Assembly: GCA_021464245.1 (NCBI GenBank)
Contig: JADCRB010000035.1
Location: forward strand, 2,476,469 to 2,540,468
Direction: 5' to 3'
Origin: Carallia brachiata
Lineage: Eukaryota > Streptophyta > Magnoliopsida > Malpighiales > Rhizophoraceae
DNA length: 64,000 bases
The notes beneath the pieces are model-generated. The model saw only the letters and a list, made by a program, of their open reading frames with translations. It ran no database searches and had not been told where the DNA came from. Position 1 is the first letter of the stretch. Every line of letters starts with the position of its first letter. Below are positions 24,510 through 33,857 of the stretch, one piece after another. A program made the position numbers and the translations under genes.

Positions 24510-26160
24510 ATGGCACCAAAAAGAGTACACTGCTACCAACAAAAAGGCAACGGCTCCACTGCCTGCATCAACTACCCTACCTGGGTACGCAGGTCCAGAA
24601 ACCCGGGGACGGACACAATTTCTTGCCGTCCAAACCCGAAAAATATCGAAATGGAGAGTCCACAGCTCGCACAACAGGATCTCTCCCCTGACTCTCTTGC
24701 CGCATGGAGGAGTCGATCACCCACCCCGATCGAAGTGGGGGCAACACGACGAAGCCTGCTCAACAGAATCCAACACAGTAGAGATCCACACAGAGAATCA
24801 GAAGATTCTCTCCCCCAGTCTTTCCCGGAGCCTCATCTGTTGCCGTCATGATGACCAACACAACCAGTACAGGAAAGAATTTCAGAATTGGAGAAAAATT
24901 TTGCAGCTGATCAGAGTCGTGGAGGAAAAAGATCAACAGATCGCCGCTCTCAAAGGAAAGCCCCGATCCAATTGATCCCGAGTCCGCGGAGCAACCATAT
25001 CCACCCGGTTTCACTCCAGAAGCCACACCAGCCGACGTCTTCACTGCAGAAAAGCGACCAGGTAGTTCTACACAGCTGCCACCCTCAAATTCTGTAGCTT
25101 CGCTATCTGTTCAACAATTGCAGGAAATGATAGCCACGATCCGACTGCAACAAGCTACATCCTTCCAAGGATCACAGATGTACGTCAAACCGTACACCAG
25201 ACGGATCGAAAGTCTCAACATGCCCTTGGGCTACCAGCCGCCCAAATTTCAACAATTCGACGGACGAGGCGATCCCAAACAGCACATCGCCCACTTCGTT
25301 GAAACCTGCAACAACGCAGGGACTTATGGAGATCTCTTGGTGAAGCAGTTTGTTCGTTCACTCAGGGAGACCGCTTTCACCTGGTTCATAAATCTTGAAC
25401 CAGAATCGATCGACAGTTGGGAACAGCTACAACGAGAGTTCCTCAACAGATTTTTCAGCACTCGAAGGACGGTAAGTATGATGGAGCTTACCAGCACCAA
25501 ACAAAGGAAAGGAGAGCCCGTTGTCGAATACATCAACAGATGGCGTGCCCTCAGCTTGGACTGCAAAGATCGCCTGACGGAGACTTCTGCCGTAGAGATG
25601 TGCATCCAGGGAATGCATTGGGAGCTGTTATACATCCTGCAGGGTGTCAAACCCCGAACTTCGAAGAACTGGCGACCCGCGCACATGATATGGAGATAAG
25701 CATCCAGACTTCCGGAGGCACGGTTCCCATCCAGTTGGACCAGCAAGGGGGCAGAAGGGAGATTAAGAAACCCAACAGCTCCGGAAAAGGAAAGAAGTGA
25801 TGACTGTTGAAGCCGCACCAGTAAAAGTGGGCGCCAAAGCTAAGGTAAATCCTCCGACCCAAATAACTCAGCCAAAACAACAGGAAAGGCGGAAGGTGAC
25901 ATTGCGAGAGTTGGAGCAGAAGCAGTATCCATTCCCCGACTCAGACGTCCCGACATTCTTGAACAACTCTTGGAGGCGAAGCTGATCGAACTCCCAGAGT
26001 GCAAGCGGCCGAATGAAAAGGATCGAGTCAGCGATCCGAGATTCTGCAAATATCACCGGATAGTAAGTCATCCAACCGAAAGTGTTTCGTCCTGAAGGAG
26101 CTAATCATGAAGCTCAAAGCCAGAATAAAATCATTCTGGACCAGGAAGGCATAACCTCTG
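24510..26160 (+). pseudogene. gag: gag of the Tat-type element, frameshifted
   Basis: The likely start is ATG 24510 (MAPKRVHCYQQ). The conserved retrotransposon gag domain lies at about 25118-25650, with PKFQQFDGRGDPKQHIAHF, AFTWFINLEPESIDSWEQL and EPVVEYINRWRAL. The C-terminal part, around 26040-26100, has a CKYH...HPTEKC zinc-binding-like motif that reads across frames. Frame changes are seen near 24,790, 25,650, 25,960 and 26,070, so no full-length Gag can be made from this copy. Gag would form the nucleocapsid particle in the cytoplasm. Confidence 0.85.
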
Positions 26161-26445
26161 CAAACCAGACCACCATCACTTCAAAACCATCAGAAGAGGT
26201 GACACACCGTAAGGAGGAGCCGCTCGACAACAAAAAGTCGACAACGGAGAAGGTATATGAAGCTCTCCAAACCCTTCTCGCTAACCCTCAGCTGTTTATA
26301 GCTTTGCAATCAACAGAAGTGTGGCAAAATCAAGTCAGCAATACTCTCCAGACCTCGGCTGAATCACAGCCATCACATGATTCTAACTCAGCGGAGCAGC
26401 ACCCGGCCCAAAATCACGTCGGATGTTACTCTGCTATCTCATTTT

Positions 26446-27021
26446 CAGATGAGGATCTCCTGCTGGGGTCCAAACCCCACAATCGGCCGCTGTATGTATC
26501 AGGCTATGTGAGAGAACAGAAGGTCCGACGTATTCTGATCGACGATGGTTCAGCAGTCAATATTATCCCAAAATCCACCATAAAGGAGCTCGGCATCGGT
26601 TGATGAATTATCAGACAGCCGCTTGATGATTCATGGCTTTAATCAAGGAGGACAGAAAGCAATTGGGATGATTCGCTTGGAGCTAACTATCGGTAATCTC
26701 ACTTCTAGCACTCTGTTTCATGTGATCGATGCACGTACCACGTATAAGATGTTGCTAGGACGACCGTGGATTCATGGAAATGGAGTTGTGCTCTCAAGCC
26801 TGCATCAGTGCTTCAAGTACTACAATGGTGGCGTTCAAAAGGTCAATGCTGACTTAAAGCCGTTCGATGATGCTGAATCACATTTGGCGGATGCAGTCTT
26901 CTACACCGACACAGACAATCCGGAGATCATTCCATCAAAAGCTACTTGGACTGGGGGCATCCACAAAAAGGGAAAAGCTGTCGAAGAACCTGCCAATGCT
27001 CAACCCAGCTCCAACAAATGA
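26446..27021 (+). pseudogene. Aspartic protease region of the Tat-type element
   Basis: The active-site motif ILIDDGSAVNIIP is encoded at about 26535-26573, with the flap/C-terminal half (KMLLGRPWIH) at about 26748-26778. A one-base frame change with an immediate stop at 26601-26603 separates the halves. The protease would cleave the Gag-Pol polyprotein. Sequence from 27022 to about 27500 is a poorly conserved linker before RT. Confidence 0.85.
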
Positions 27022-27514
27022 AAAGCTGCCACAGCCTGCTGAATTCGTCCGAAGGATGTTGCATCTTCAAGCTCCACTCCAGTCCTACGCTATGTGCCGA
27101 AGTCACGACGCTCAGAAGGTCAACCCCCTTTCTCTTATTGTATTGATCTAAACAGGAGCAAGGACATAGCCAACCCAAACAAAGGAGCTGCACAACCTGA
27201 AGGAGACTTACACTCTGCCGATACCAAAGATTGAGCCGGTTTTGTCTCAAAACCATTAAAAGGCTTCGTCAAACCACACACGGGGGCAGTCGAAGGCGGC
27301 TCACTTCCAGAAAGAAGAACACATGAAGGATTTGATCCTAATGCATACAAGCTTTTGGCAAAGGCGGGCTATGACTTCTCAAACCCGAGCACAATGGGTA
27401 CGCTGCCGTCCACACATGGCGCCGCTTCTCAAACATCACAGTCCCGACCTGGCTTAGGCTATCAGGAGAAGTCACCTGTGCGGATCACGCTAAAGAGCCG
27501 AAGCCGAGCAGCTG

Positions 27515-29203
27515 ATGCACGTGCCATCACCACCACCACCAAACAAGACAGGCTTATCCAGTCAAACAAAGAAGGTGAAGTCAGAGGTTCTACATTTCAG
27601 TCAAATCAGCGAGGAGGCTGAGTCTGACTCATCAGACGGTGAAGTAAAGGAGGCTCCCCCGGAACTTGAAGATGGTGGCCAAGCAACTGTTGATGAACTC
27701 AAGGAGGTCAATCTTGGCTCTCCGGAAGATCCTCGACCTACATTTGTAAGTGCTTTACTTACTGCAGAAGAGCAAGAATATGTTCAGGTATTAAGTCAAT
27801 ACAGGGACGTGTTCGCATGGAGTTACAAAAAAATGCCTGGACTTGACCCGAAAATTGCGGTGCATCGTCTAGCAGTAAAGAAGGGTGTTCGTTCTGTCAA
27901 GCAGCCACAACGACGGTTCCGCCCGGAACTCATTCCACAAATCGAGGAGGAGGTTAACAAGCTGATCAATGCTGGCTTCATCCGAGAGGTCACCTACCCA
28001 ACGTGGATTGCCAACATAGTCCCGGTAAGAAAGAAGAATGGACAGTTGAGGGTATGTGTTGATTTTCGAGATCTTAACAGGCCTGCCCGAAAGATGACTT
28101 TCCGTTGCCCATAACGGAGATCACAGTCGATGCAACAACGGGTCACGAAGCATTGTCCTTCATGGATGGTTCTTCAGGCTATAACCAAATCAGAATGGCA
28201 CCAGAAGACGAGGAGTTGACAGCATTCCGCACCCCAAAAGGTATATACTGCTACAAAGTTATGCCGTTTGGATTAAAAAATGCTGGCGCCACTTATCAAC
28301 GTGCTATGCAAAAAATTTTTGATGACATGCTGCACAAGATTGTAGAATGTTATGTTGATGACTTAGTTGTAAAGACTAAGAAGCGCAAAGACCACCTCGA
28401 GGATCTCAAGACAGTGTTCGAAAGACTTCGAGGCATCAGCTCAAAATGAACCCTCTCAAGTGCGCATTCGGTGTCACATCAGGAAAGTTTCTTGGGTTCG
28501 TGGTGCGCCATCGTGGAATCGAAGTTGATCAGTCAAAGGTTGAGGCAATTCAAAAGATGCCTGAACCTAAAAACCTGCACGAGCTGCGAAGTCTACAAGG
28601 AAAGCTGGCTACATTCGCCGTTTCATCTCCAATTTAGCTGGGAGATGTCAACCTTTCCATCGGTTGATGAAGAAGGATGTCAACTTCGAGTGGGACGAAG
28701 CTTGCAGCAAAGCCTTTGAGAGCATAAAGAAGTACCTTTCCAATCCACCGGTCCTAGGAGCTCCAATTCAAGGAAAGTCGTTGATTCTCTACATTGCAGC
28801 GCAGGAAAGATCTTTGGGAGCCTTGCTTGCACAGGAAAACGAGCAGGGAAAGGAAGTTGCCCTGTACTACTTGAGCAGAACACTAAACGGTCCGGAGCTG
28901 AGTTATTCGCCCATTGAAAAGACATGTCTAGCACTGTTCTTTGCCATTGACAAGCTGAGGCACTACATGCAAGCTCACACGGTACGTCTCATTGCCAGAG
29001 CTGATCCTGTCAAATATATCTTATCTAGACCAATCTTGTCAGGACGACTTGCCAAGTGGGCAGTAATCCTACAAAGCTACGACATTGTCTACGTGCCTCA
29101 AAAAGCAGTCAAAGGACAAGCTCTAGCAGACTTCCTTGCAGATCACCCTGTTCCGTCAGATTGGGAGTTCACAGATGATCTTCCAGATGAAGAGGTCTTT
29201 TAA
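27515..29203 (+). pseudogene. pol: Reverse transcriptase and first RNase H
   Basis: RT fingers and palm: RRFRPELIPQIEEEVNKLI, RKKNGQLRVCVDFRDLN, FMDGSSGYNQIRMAPEDE and the catalytic YVDD at 28351-28362. The thumb and connection follow (KCAFGVTSGKFLGFVV). A Ty3-type RNase H/connection region (LYIAAQERSLGALLAQENE, YYLSRTLNGPELSYSPIEK) runs to the stop at 29201. Frame breaks are visible near 28,100, 28,445 and 28,620. It synthesises cDNA from element RNA and degrades the RNA strand; this copy is inactive. Confidence 0.93.
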
Positions 29204-29226
29204 TTGAGACACTACCACCATGGACG

Positions 29227-29877
29227 ATGTTCTTTGATGGTGCAGCAAGGCGTGATGGTGCTGGTGCCGGTATAGTGTTTGTCACTCCTCAACGACAAAT
29301 ACTACCATATGCTATCATTCTCGGTGAGTTATGTTCAAATAATGTTGCTGAATACCAGGCTTTGATCATTGGTCTTCAAATGGCTGTCGATATGAAGATT
29401 CCAACTATAGAAGTCCATGGAGATTCCCAGCTCGTCATCAACCAACTTACAGGATTGTATGATGTGAAGAAAGAGGACCTTGCGCCTTACCATCAACGTG
29501 CTCGACAGCTAATGGATGAATTTGAAAGCATCACCTTGGAGCATGTGCCTCGACGAGAAAACACTCAGGCAGACGCATTGGCTAACTTGGCCACCTCTCT
29601 TGCAAAGTCAGAAATCCAGGCTACAGTTGTTGCCGTATGCCAGAAATGGATAGTGCCACAGAAGGATGATGAAGAAACTACAGCAGCCAACGCTGTATCT
29701 GTACGTCTCGCGGAGGACGAGATTGGCGCCAACCAATCATTGACTATCTACAGCACGGGAAGCTGCCCGAAGATCGTCGTCATAAGACAGAAATTCAACG
29801 ACGAGCTCCCCGCTTCATATATCTCAAGGATGCTCTGTATCGAAGGTCTTTTGATGGAGTTTTACTTCGCTGCCTAG
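29227..29877 (+). pseudogene. Second RNase H (archaeal-type-like), Tat hallmark
   Basis: Starts MFFDGAARRDGAGAGIVF (first Asp in FDGA), then ELCSNNVAEYQALIIGLQMA (second acidic residue, E in AEYQA), EVHGDSQLVINQLTG (third Asp in GDSQ) and HVPRRENTQADALANLA (fourth, in QADALAN). All four acidic positions of the RNase H fold are present, so this domain was under constraint. It follows a stop and short gap after the first RNase H. Duplicate RNase H domains are known in plant Tat/Ogre elements. The last about 40 codons lead towards the integrase zinc-binding domain and are out of frame with it. Confidence 0.9.
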
Positions 29878-30963
29878 GCAATGAAGAGGCAAAACAGCTC
29901 TCACTGAAGCACATTCTGGTGTTTGTGGCGGACATCAATCGGGGCCTAAGTTGCACTTCCAACTCAGAAGGATGGGATACTACTGGCCAACCATGGTACG
30001 TGATTCCATTGAGTTTGCTAAAACTTGTCAAGCTTGTCAATTTCATGCCAATTACATACATCAACCACCGGAGCCACTGCATCCAACTGTCTCATCCTGG
30101 CCCTTTGAAGCTTGGGGTCTCGACTTAGTGGGGCCCTTGCCAAAGTCATCCCTGGGTCACCTGTACATCCTCGCAGCAACCGACTACTTCTCAAAATGGG
30201 CTGAAGCCATTCCACTTAGAGAGGTAAAGAAGGAGCATGTTGCCAATTTCATCCGGACTCAGCTGATCTATCGCTATGGAGTCCCTCGATTCATCATCAC
30301 TGATAATGGTAAGCAGTTCTACAACAGCTTAATTGACAAGCTCTGCGAGAAGTTCAAGTTCAAGCAGTACAAGTCATCCATGTACAATGCCCCAGCAAAT
30401 GGCTTGGCGAAGCATTCAACAAGACCTTATGCAACCTGTTGCGGAAGGTAGTCTCTAAATCCAAAAGAGATTGGCATGACAGAATTCCGGAGGCATTATG
30501 GGCGTATCGTACAACTTACCGGACTCCAACACAGGCGACGCCATACTCACTTGTCTACGGTGTCGAAGCAATACTGCCGTTGGAAACACAGATTCCATCT
30601 GCGCATGGCTGTTCTGGAAGGACTCACACAGGAGGAGAATGCTCGCCTACGTCTGGATGAGTTAGAAGCCCTCGATGAAAGGAGGCTCGAAGCACAACAG
30701 CAACTTGAGTGCTACCAAGCCCGGCTCACCAACACGTTCAACCGCAGGGTCCGCCCTCGATCTTTTCAAGTTGGAGACCTTGTTCTTGCAGTGCGACGGC
30801 CCATCAACATGAAGCATCGGCCTGGTGACAAGCTTACTTCCAAATGGGACGGGCCATACCTAGTGCAGGAGGCCTACACTCACAACGCTTACATGCTGTC
30901 AGACCAAGAAGGCGTCCGAATCGGCCCAATCAATGGTAAATTTCTGAAACAGTATTATGTGTA
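29878..30963 (+). pseudogene. Integrase, frameshifted
   Basis: The zinc-binding region ends CQACQF (about 30030). The core has DLVGPLPKSS with the first Asp at 30122-30124 and ITDNGKQF with the second Asp at 30302-30304. The catalytic Glu codon (30409-30411) is in a different frame from the second Asp: a one-base change just before it splits the D,D(35)E core. Further core sequence is at 30439-30590, and the C-terminal domain (FQVGDLVLAVRR, KWDGPYLV) runs to the stop at 30961-30963. At least three frame changes are present. It would insert cDNA into the nuclear genome. Confidence 0.9.
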
Positions 30964-30968
30964 AATAT

Positions 30969-31036
<68 letters not shown>

Positions 31037-31048
31037 AAAAAAAAAATC

Positions 31049-31080
<32 letters not shown>

Positions 31081-31370
31081 CGGAAGTCCCGATCTGAAAG
31101 TCCAAGCGAAAATCCAAACCCGAAAATCCAAGCCCAAACACTTGAGCCCAAATCAGAAAACTCAAGCCCAAACCAAAAAGTCAAAACCCAAACACTCAAC
31201 CCAAATCCAAAAGTCCAAGTCCAAAACTCAAACACTCGACCCAAATCCAAAAATCCAATCTAAACCCAAACACTCAACCCAAATCCAATTCAAAGCCCAA
31301 AACCCAAAAAATTCCAAGTTCCAGACACAGTCCAAAACCCAAGTTCAAAATCCAATCCAACTCCTGGCCA
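30964..31370 (+). repeat. A-rich tract and degenerate AACCCAAA repeat after pol
   Basis: 30971-31077 is almost pure A with three T/TC interruptions. 31090-31370 is a degenerate short repeat of the type AACCCAAATCCAAAAGTCC, coding in one frame for a low-complexity NPNPK/QTL peptide. It separates pol from the WOX relic. The Lys- or Phe-only frames here are artefacts. Confidence 0.85.
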
Positions 31371-31401
31371 GCATGAGTATAAACTGTGAACGGCCCAAAA
31401 A

Positions 31402-31408
31402 TATAAAA
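31402..31408 (+). promoter_or_regulatory. TATA-like site upstream of the WOX relic
   Basis: TATAAAA lies 96 bp upstream of the WOX ATG (31498); another TATA-like stretch (GAGTATAAACT) is at about 31374-31384. It may be a captured promoter or chance in AT-rich sequence. Confidence 0.25.
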
Positions 31409-31497
31409 ACGACGGAGGGTTTGAGTCTGAAACTCAGCATCAGTCTCAACCGATCTTCACCACATACCAAGACCTTTGCTCCTCTGCCACAAGAAAG

Positions 31498-32113
31498 ATG
31501 GAACCAGTTGCAGAACCTCAAGACAAGGGAGAAGAAATCACCCCGCACAAGGTGGCAACCGACCATGGCACAACTGCAAATTTTGGAGGAAGTCTTCCAC
31601 AACAATGGAGGTATTATCCTAATGCATCTCAGATTTACCAACTTGTCTCACGATTGCGCCCGCTCGGGGCAATCGAAGGAAAAAATGTGTTTTATTGGTT
31701 CCAGAATCGGAGAAGCAGAAGAAACCAGCACTGAGATTTTTCCAAAGAACAGTCTGTCGTTCCGATAGATCCCACAGTACAGCTTCGCCTCAAATGAAGC
31801 AGGTCCGAGTTCTTCCACTACAATGGTCTCTCCACGGTATGTTCATCAAAGTCGTAGCCCATGGAAGAATGCATGCTGGTCCTGATGGTCTTACGGAGTC
31901 AGCCAAGGGTTCATCCCTCCTAGATACTTAAGTCTAGGAGGAATTTTTCTAGCAGAAAGAAATTATTCCGGTGAAACTTTGCCTCTCTTTCCAGAATATT
32001 CCGACAGCATCAACTAGCTGGAAAGCGACGTCGACGTCGACGTCGACGTCAACATCATCGGCCCACCAGACGAGGTCGAGCTTGACTTGGAGTTGCACCT
32101 CGGGCCCCGCTAG
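31498..32113 (+). pseudogene. WUSCHEL-related homeobox (WOX, WUS-clade) coding relic captured by the retrotransposon
   Basis: About 205 codons. The ATG at 31498 gives [13 protein letters not shown]. The homeodomain follows: helix-1 region [17 protein letters not shown] (from about 31547, one frame), then helix 2 [17 protein letters not shown] and helix 3 [19 protein letters not shown] (31618-31731, another frame). WFQN (31696-31707) is the invariant homeodomain core, and [12 protein letters not shown] is diagnostic of WOX proteins. About 80 codons later ETLPLFP (31973-31993) is the WUS-box, and LDLELHL (32081-32101), four residues before the final TAG, is an EAR-type repressor motif preceded by an acidic DVDVDVDV run. 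Damage: two compensating frame changes in or next to the homeodomain, a frame change after it, and in-frame stops at 31883-31885 and 32015-32017. WOX proteins regulate stem-cell maintenance. The relic lies between pol and the polypurine tract, sense to the element. No intron is evident. Confidence 0.85.
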
Positions 32114-32130
32114 GACGGCCGACAAGATAA

Positions 32131-32220
32131 GGTGCAACGACTTTGGCAGCACACGGCAACGACTTCTGCAGCACACGGCAACGACTTCTGCAACACACGG
32201 TAACGACTTTCGTGACACGC
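32131..32220 (+). repeat. 22-bp tandem repeat, about four units
   Basis: Units GGCAACGACTTCTGCAGCAC at 32155 and 32177 are flanked by diverged units at 32131 and 32199. It begins 18 bp after the end of the WOX frame. A GACGTC-type hexamer run at 32027-32050 belongs to the WOX acidic stretch. Confidence 0.85.
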
Positions 32221-33050
32221 GTCAGCCGCTGCCTCTTTTGTCTCTTATGCAGGAAAAGGACGTGGAGGACCCTACTCGATTCTGCGTACCTTCTTTTTGA
32301 CTTTTCAAAAAAAAAAAAAAAAAACCTTTATCGTATGTATATATATCTTGCATTCCCGAGTTATAATACTCACCCCTCAGCTCTTCTTTCTCAAAAGAAA
32401 ATGGTTTAGTCTCTGCACTTGTCTCAGGAAGTTCTTTGATCAAGAAGTTGGAGGCGCACGAGCTAAGAAAAGAAGGAGTAGTCTTTCTCGAGGGATCCCT
32501 AGAAACCCTCGAAACTCATTCTCCAACGCCATCGGTGTCATGGAGTTCCAACTACTCTCCTTAGTTCACATCTATCGCAGCGAGCCGAGAAGTTCTGATC
32601 GTCCTCCTGGATCTACAAATGCAGCGACGTGCAGGGAAGTTCCAACTACTCTCCTTACGTCGAAGCAGATTCGGGAATCATCACCATAACCCGTCTCTCT
32701 GTACGCAAATTTTAAAGTTCAAAAGTGCTGGGCCTTCCTCTTGGGGAGGTTCAAGTTCTTTGCCTACTGGATCATCCTCACCAGAGCTCTGGAACTTTAA
32801 GACATATAAAAAATCCTTTGCGGGCTATGGAAGCTCGAATGCACCTGGAGCCAGAATGTCAATTTTTATATTGGCTGGGCTGCTAACTTTCTCAAGATCG
32901 TATCGGGTTCCTATTGCGATCCAACAACAGCAGACATGGTCAGAGATTGAAGATTTCAACATTCAACGTTCATTAAGACATCTCAAGTTTCAAACTGGAC
33001 TTTAAGATTCGGTTCGGATCATTACTGTAAAATTCTTCTTTACCGACCCT
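32221..33050 (+). other. 3' untranslated region of the retrotransposon
   Basis: No domain recognised in any frame. GTTCCAACTACTCTCCTTA occurs twice (about 32546 and 32639), a short direct repeat. Frames at 32297-33005 look non-coding. Long 3' regions are common in Tat-type elements. Confidence 0.55.
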
Positions 33051-33065
33051 TGAAGTGGGGGCATT
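33051..33065 (+). other. Polypurine tract
   Basis: TGAAGTGGGGGCATT lies immediately before the 3' LTR; the AAGTGGGGG part is the expected plus-strand primer. Confidence 0.8.
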
Positions 33066-33852
33066 TGTAAATGAAGAAAAAAAAAAGTCAAAATTGGCAT
33101 TGCCGATTTGAAGTCGGCAACGCCAACCAACTTTGAAAAAAAAAATTAATTAAAAGATTCCTTTCCCATGTGATGTTCACATGAGAAAGGAACCCTATAA
33201 ATAGGCCCCTGCCCCTCAGTTCAAAACATATTCACCAAATCTGTAAACAGAAAAATTCAGAGAATTTGAGAGAAAAAGAAAATTTTGAAAATCTCTCAAG
33301 AAAATTTCTCCTTTGCTTACGTGCTTTTACTCTGCAGTATACTCTTCTAACTCCTTTTTGAGAGATATTTCAGGGGTAAGTCCCAAAAAATTTGCTGTTT
33401 CCATTTCTAAAGTTATTTTTAGATTATATTCTCGGATCGCTCTAGATCTGAATTTATGAGAATATAGATATAAAAATATCAAATTACTACAAATCCGGCT
33501 GGGATTAAGTCTCATACGGCCCTCAGCAAAATCCAGGCAGCTCATCCGAGAACAAGTCCCTTCGACTCTCGGTGAAATTACGTCAGATCGGCTCAGATCA
33601 GGTCTTTGCGGTTCTTAATCGTAGTCAAAACGTCCGGTTTCAGTCTACCCAGTTCAAGAAAAAGTTGTGAAAATTATTTCTATCAAGATCAAGCTCGTGC
33701 AGCCCTTGATAGAGTCAAAAAATGAACACTAATCAGAGGATCTACGGAGATCGACCCCACGTAAATTTTTTTTTATTTTTATAATTTTTATTTGTAATTT
33801 ATTTTTGTATTTTCGAGTTTAATTGTTTTAATCTCGAAATTTACCCGTTACA
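33066..33852 (+). repeat. 3' LTR (787 bp)
   Basis: Begins TGTAAATGAAG directly after the polypurine tract and ends GTTACA, followed by ACACA. It retains TATAAATAGG at 33196-33205 and the CATGTGATGTTCACATG palindrome. Relative to the 5' LTR many differences are C-to-T or G-to-A, consistent with deamination of methylated cytosines in a silenced element. Confidence 0.97.
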
Positions 33853-33857
33853 ACACA

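Larger units (their letters stand above)
23528..33852 (+). mobile_element. Ty3/gypsy LTR retrotransposon, Tat-type, carrying a WOX gene
   Basis: A complete 10,325-bp element flanked by a perfect 5-bp target duplication, ACACA (23523-23527 and 33853-33857). Order: 5' LTR, primer-binding site, gag, aspartic protease, reverse transcriptase, RNase H, a second (archaeal-type-like) RNase H, integrase, a long 3' region with a homeobox relic, polypurine tract, 3' LTR. The order PR-RT-RH-INT defines Ty3/gypsy; the additional RNase H after the normal one is the hallmark of the plant Tat lineage. Frames in every domain are interrupted by indels, so this copy is non-autonomous now. Hand alignment of the LTRs gives about 36 substitutions over roughly 780 sites (about 4.6%), mostly transitions, plus several indels including one of 10 bp. 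Confidence 0.97.

Noticed and set aside
30955..31263. Lys-only or Phe-only frames and NPNPK frame after pol
   Set aside because: Products of the A-run and the AACCCAAA repeat; no coding signal.
31949..32218. 89-codon minus-strand frame over the WOX C-terminus
   Set aside because: It is the complement of the acidic/EAR region and the 22-bp repeats; the sense strand explains the sequence.
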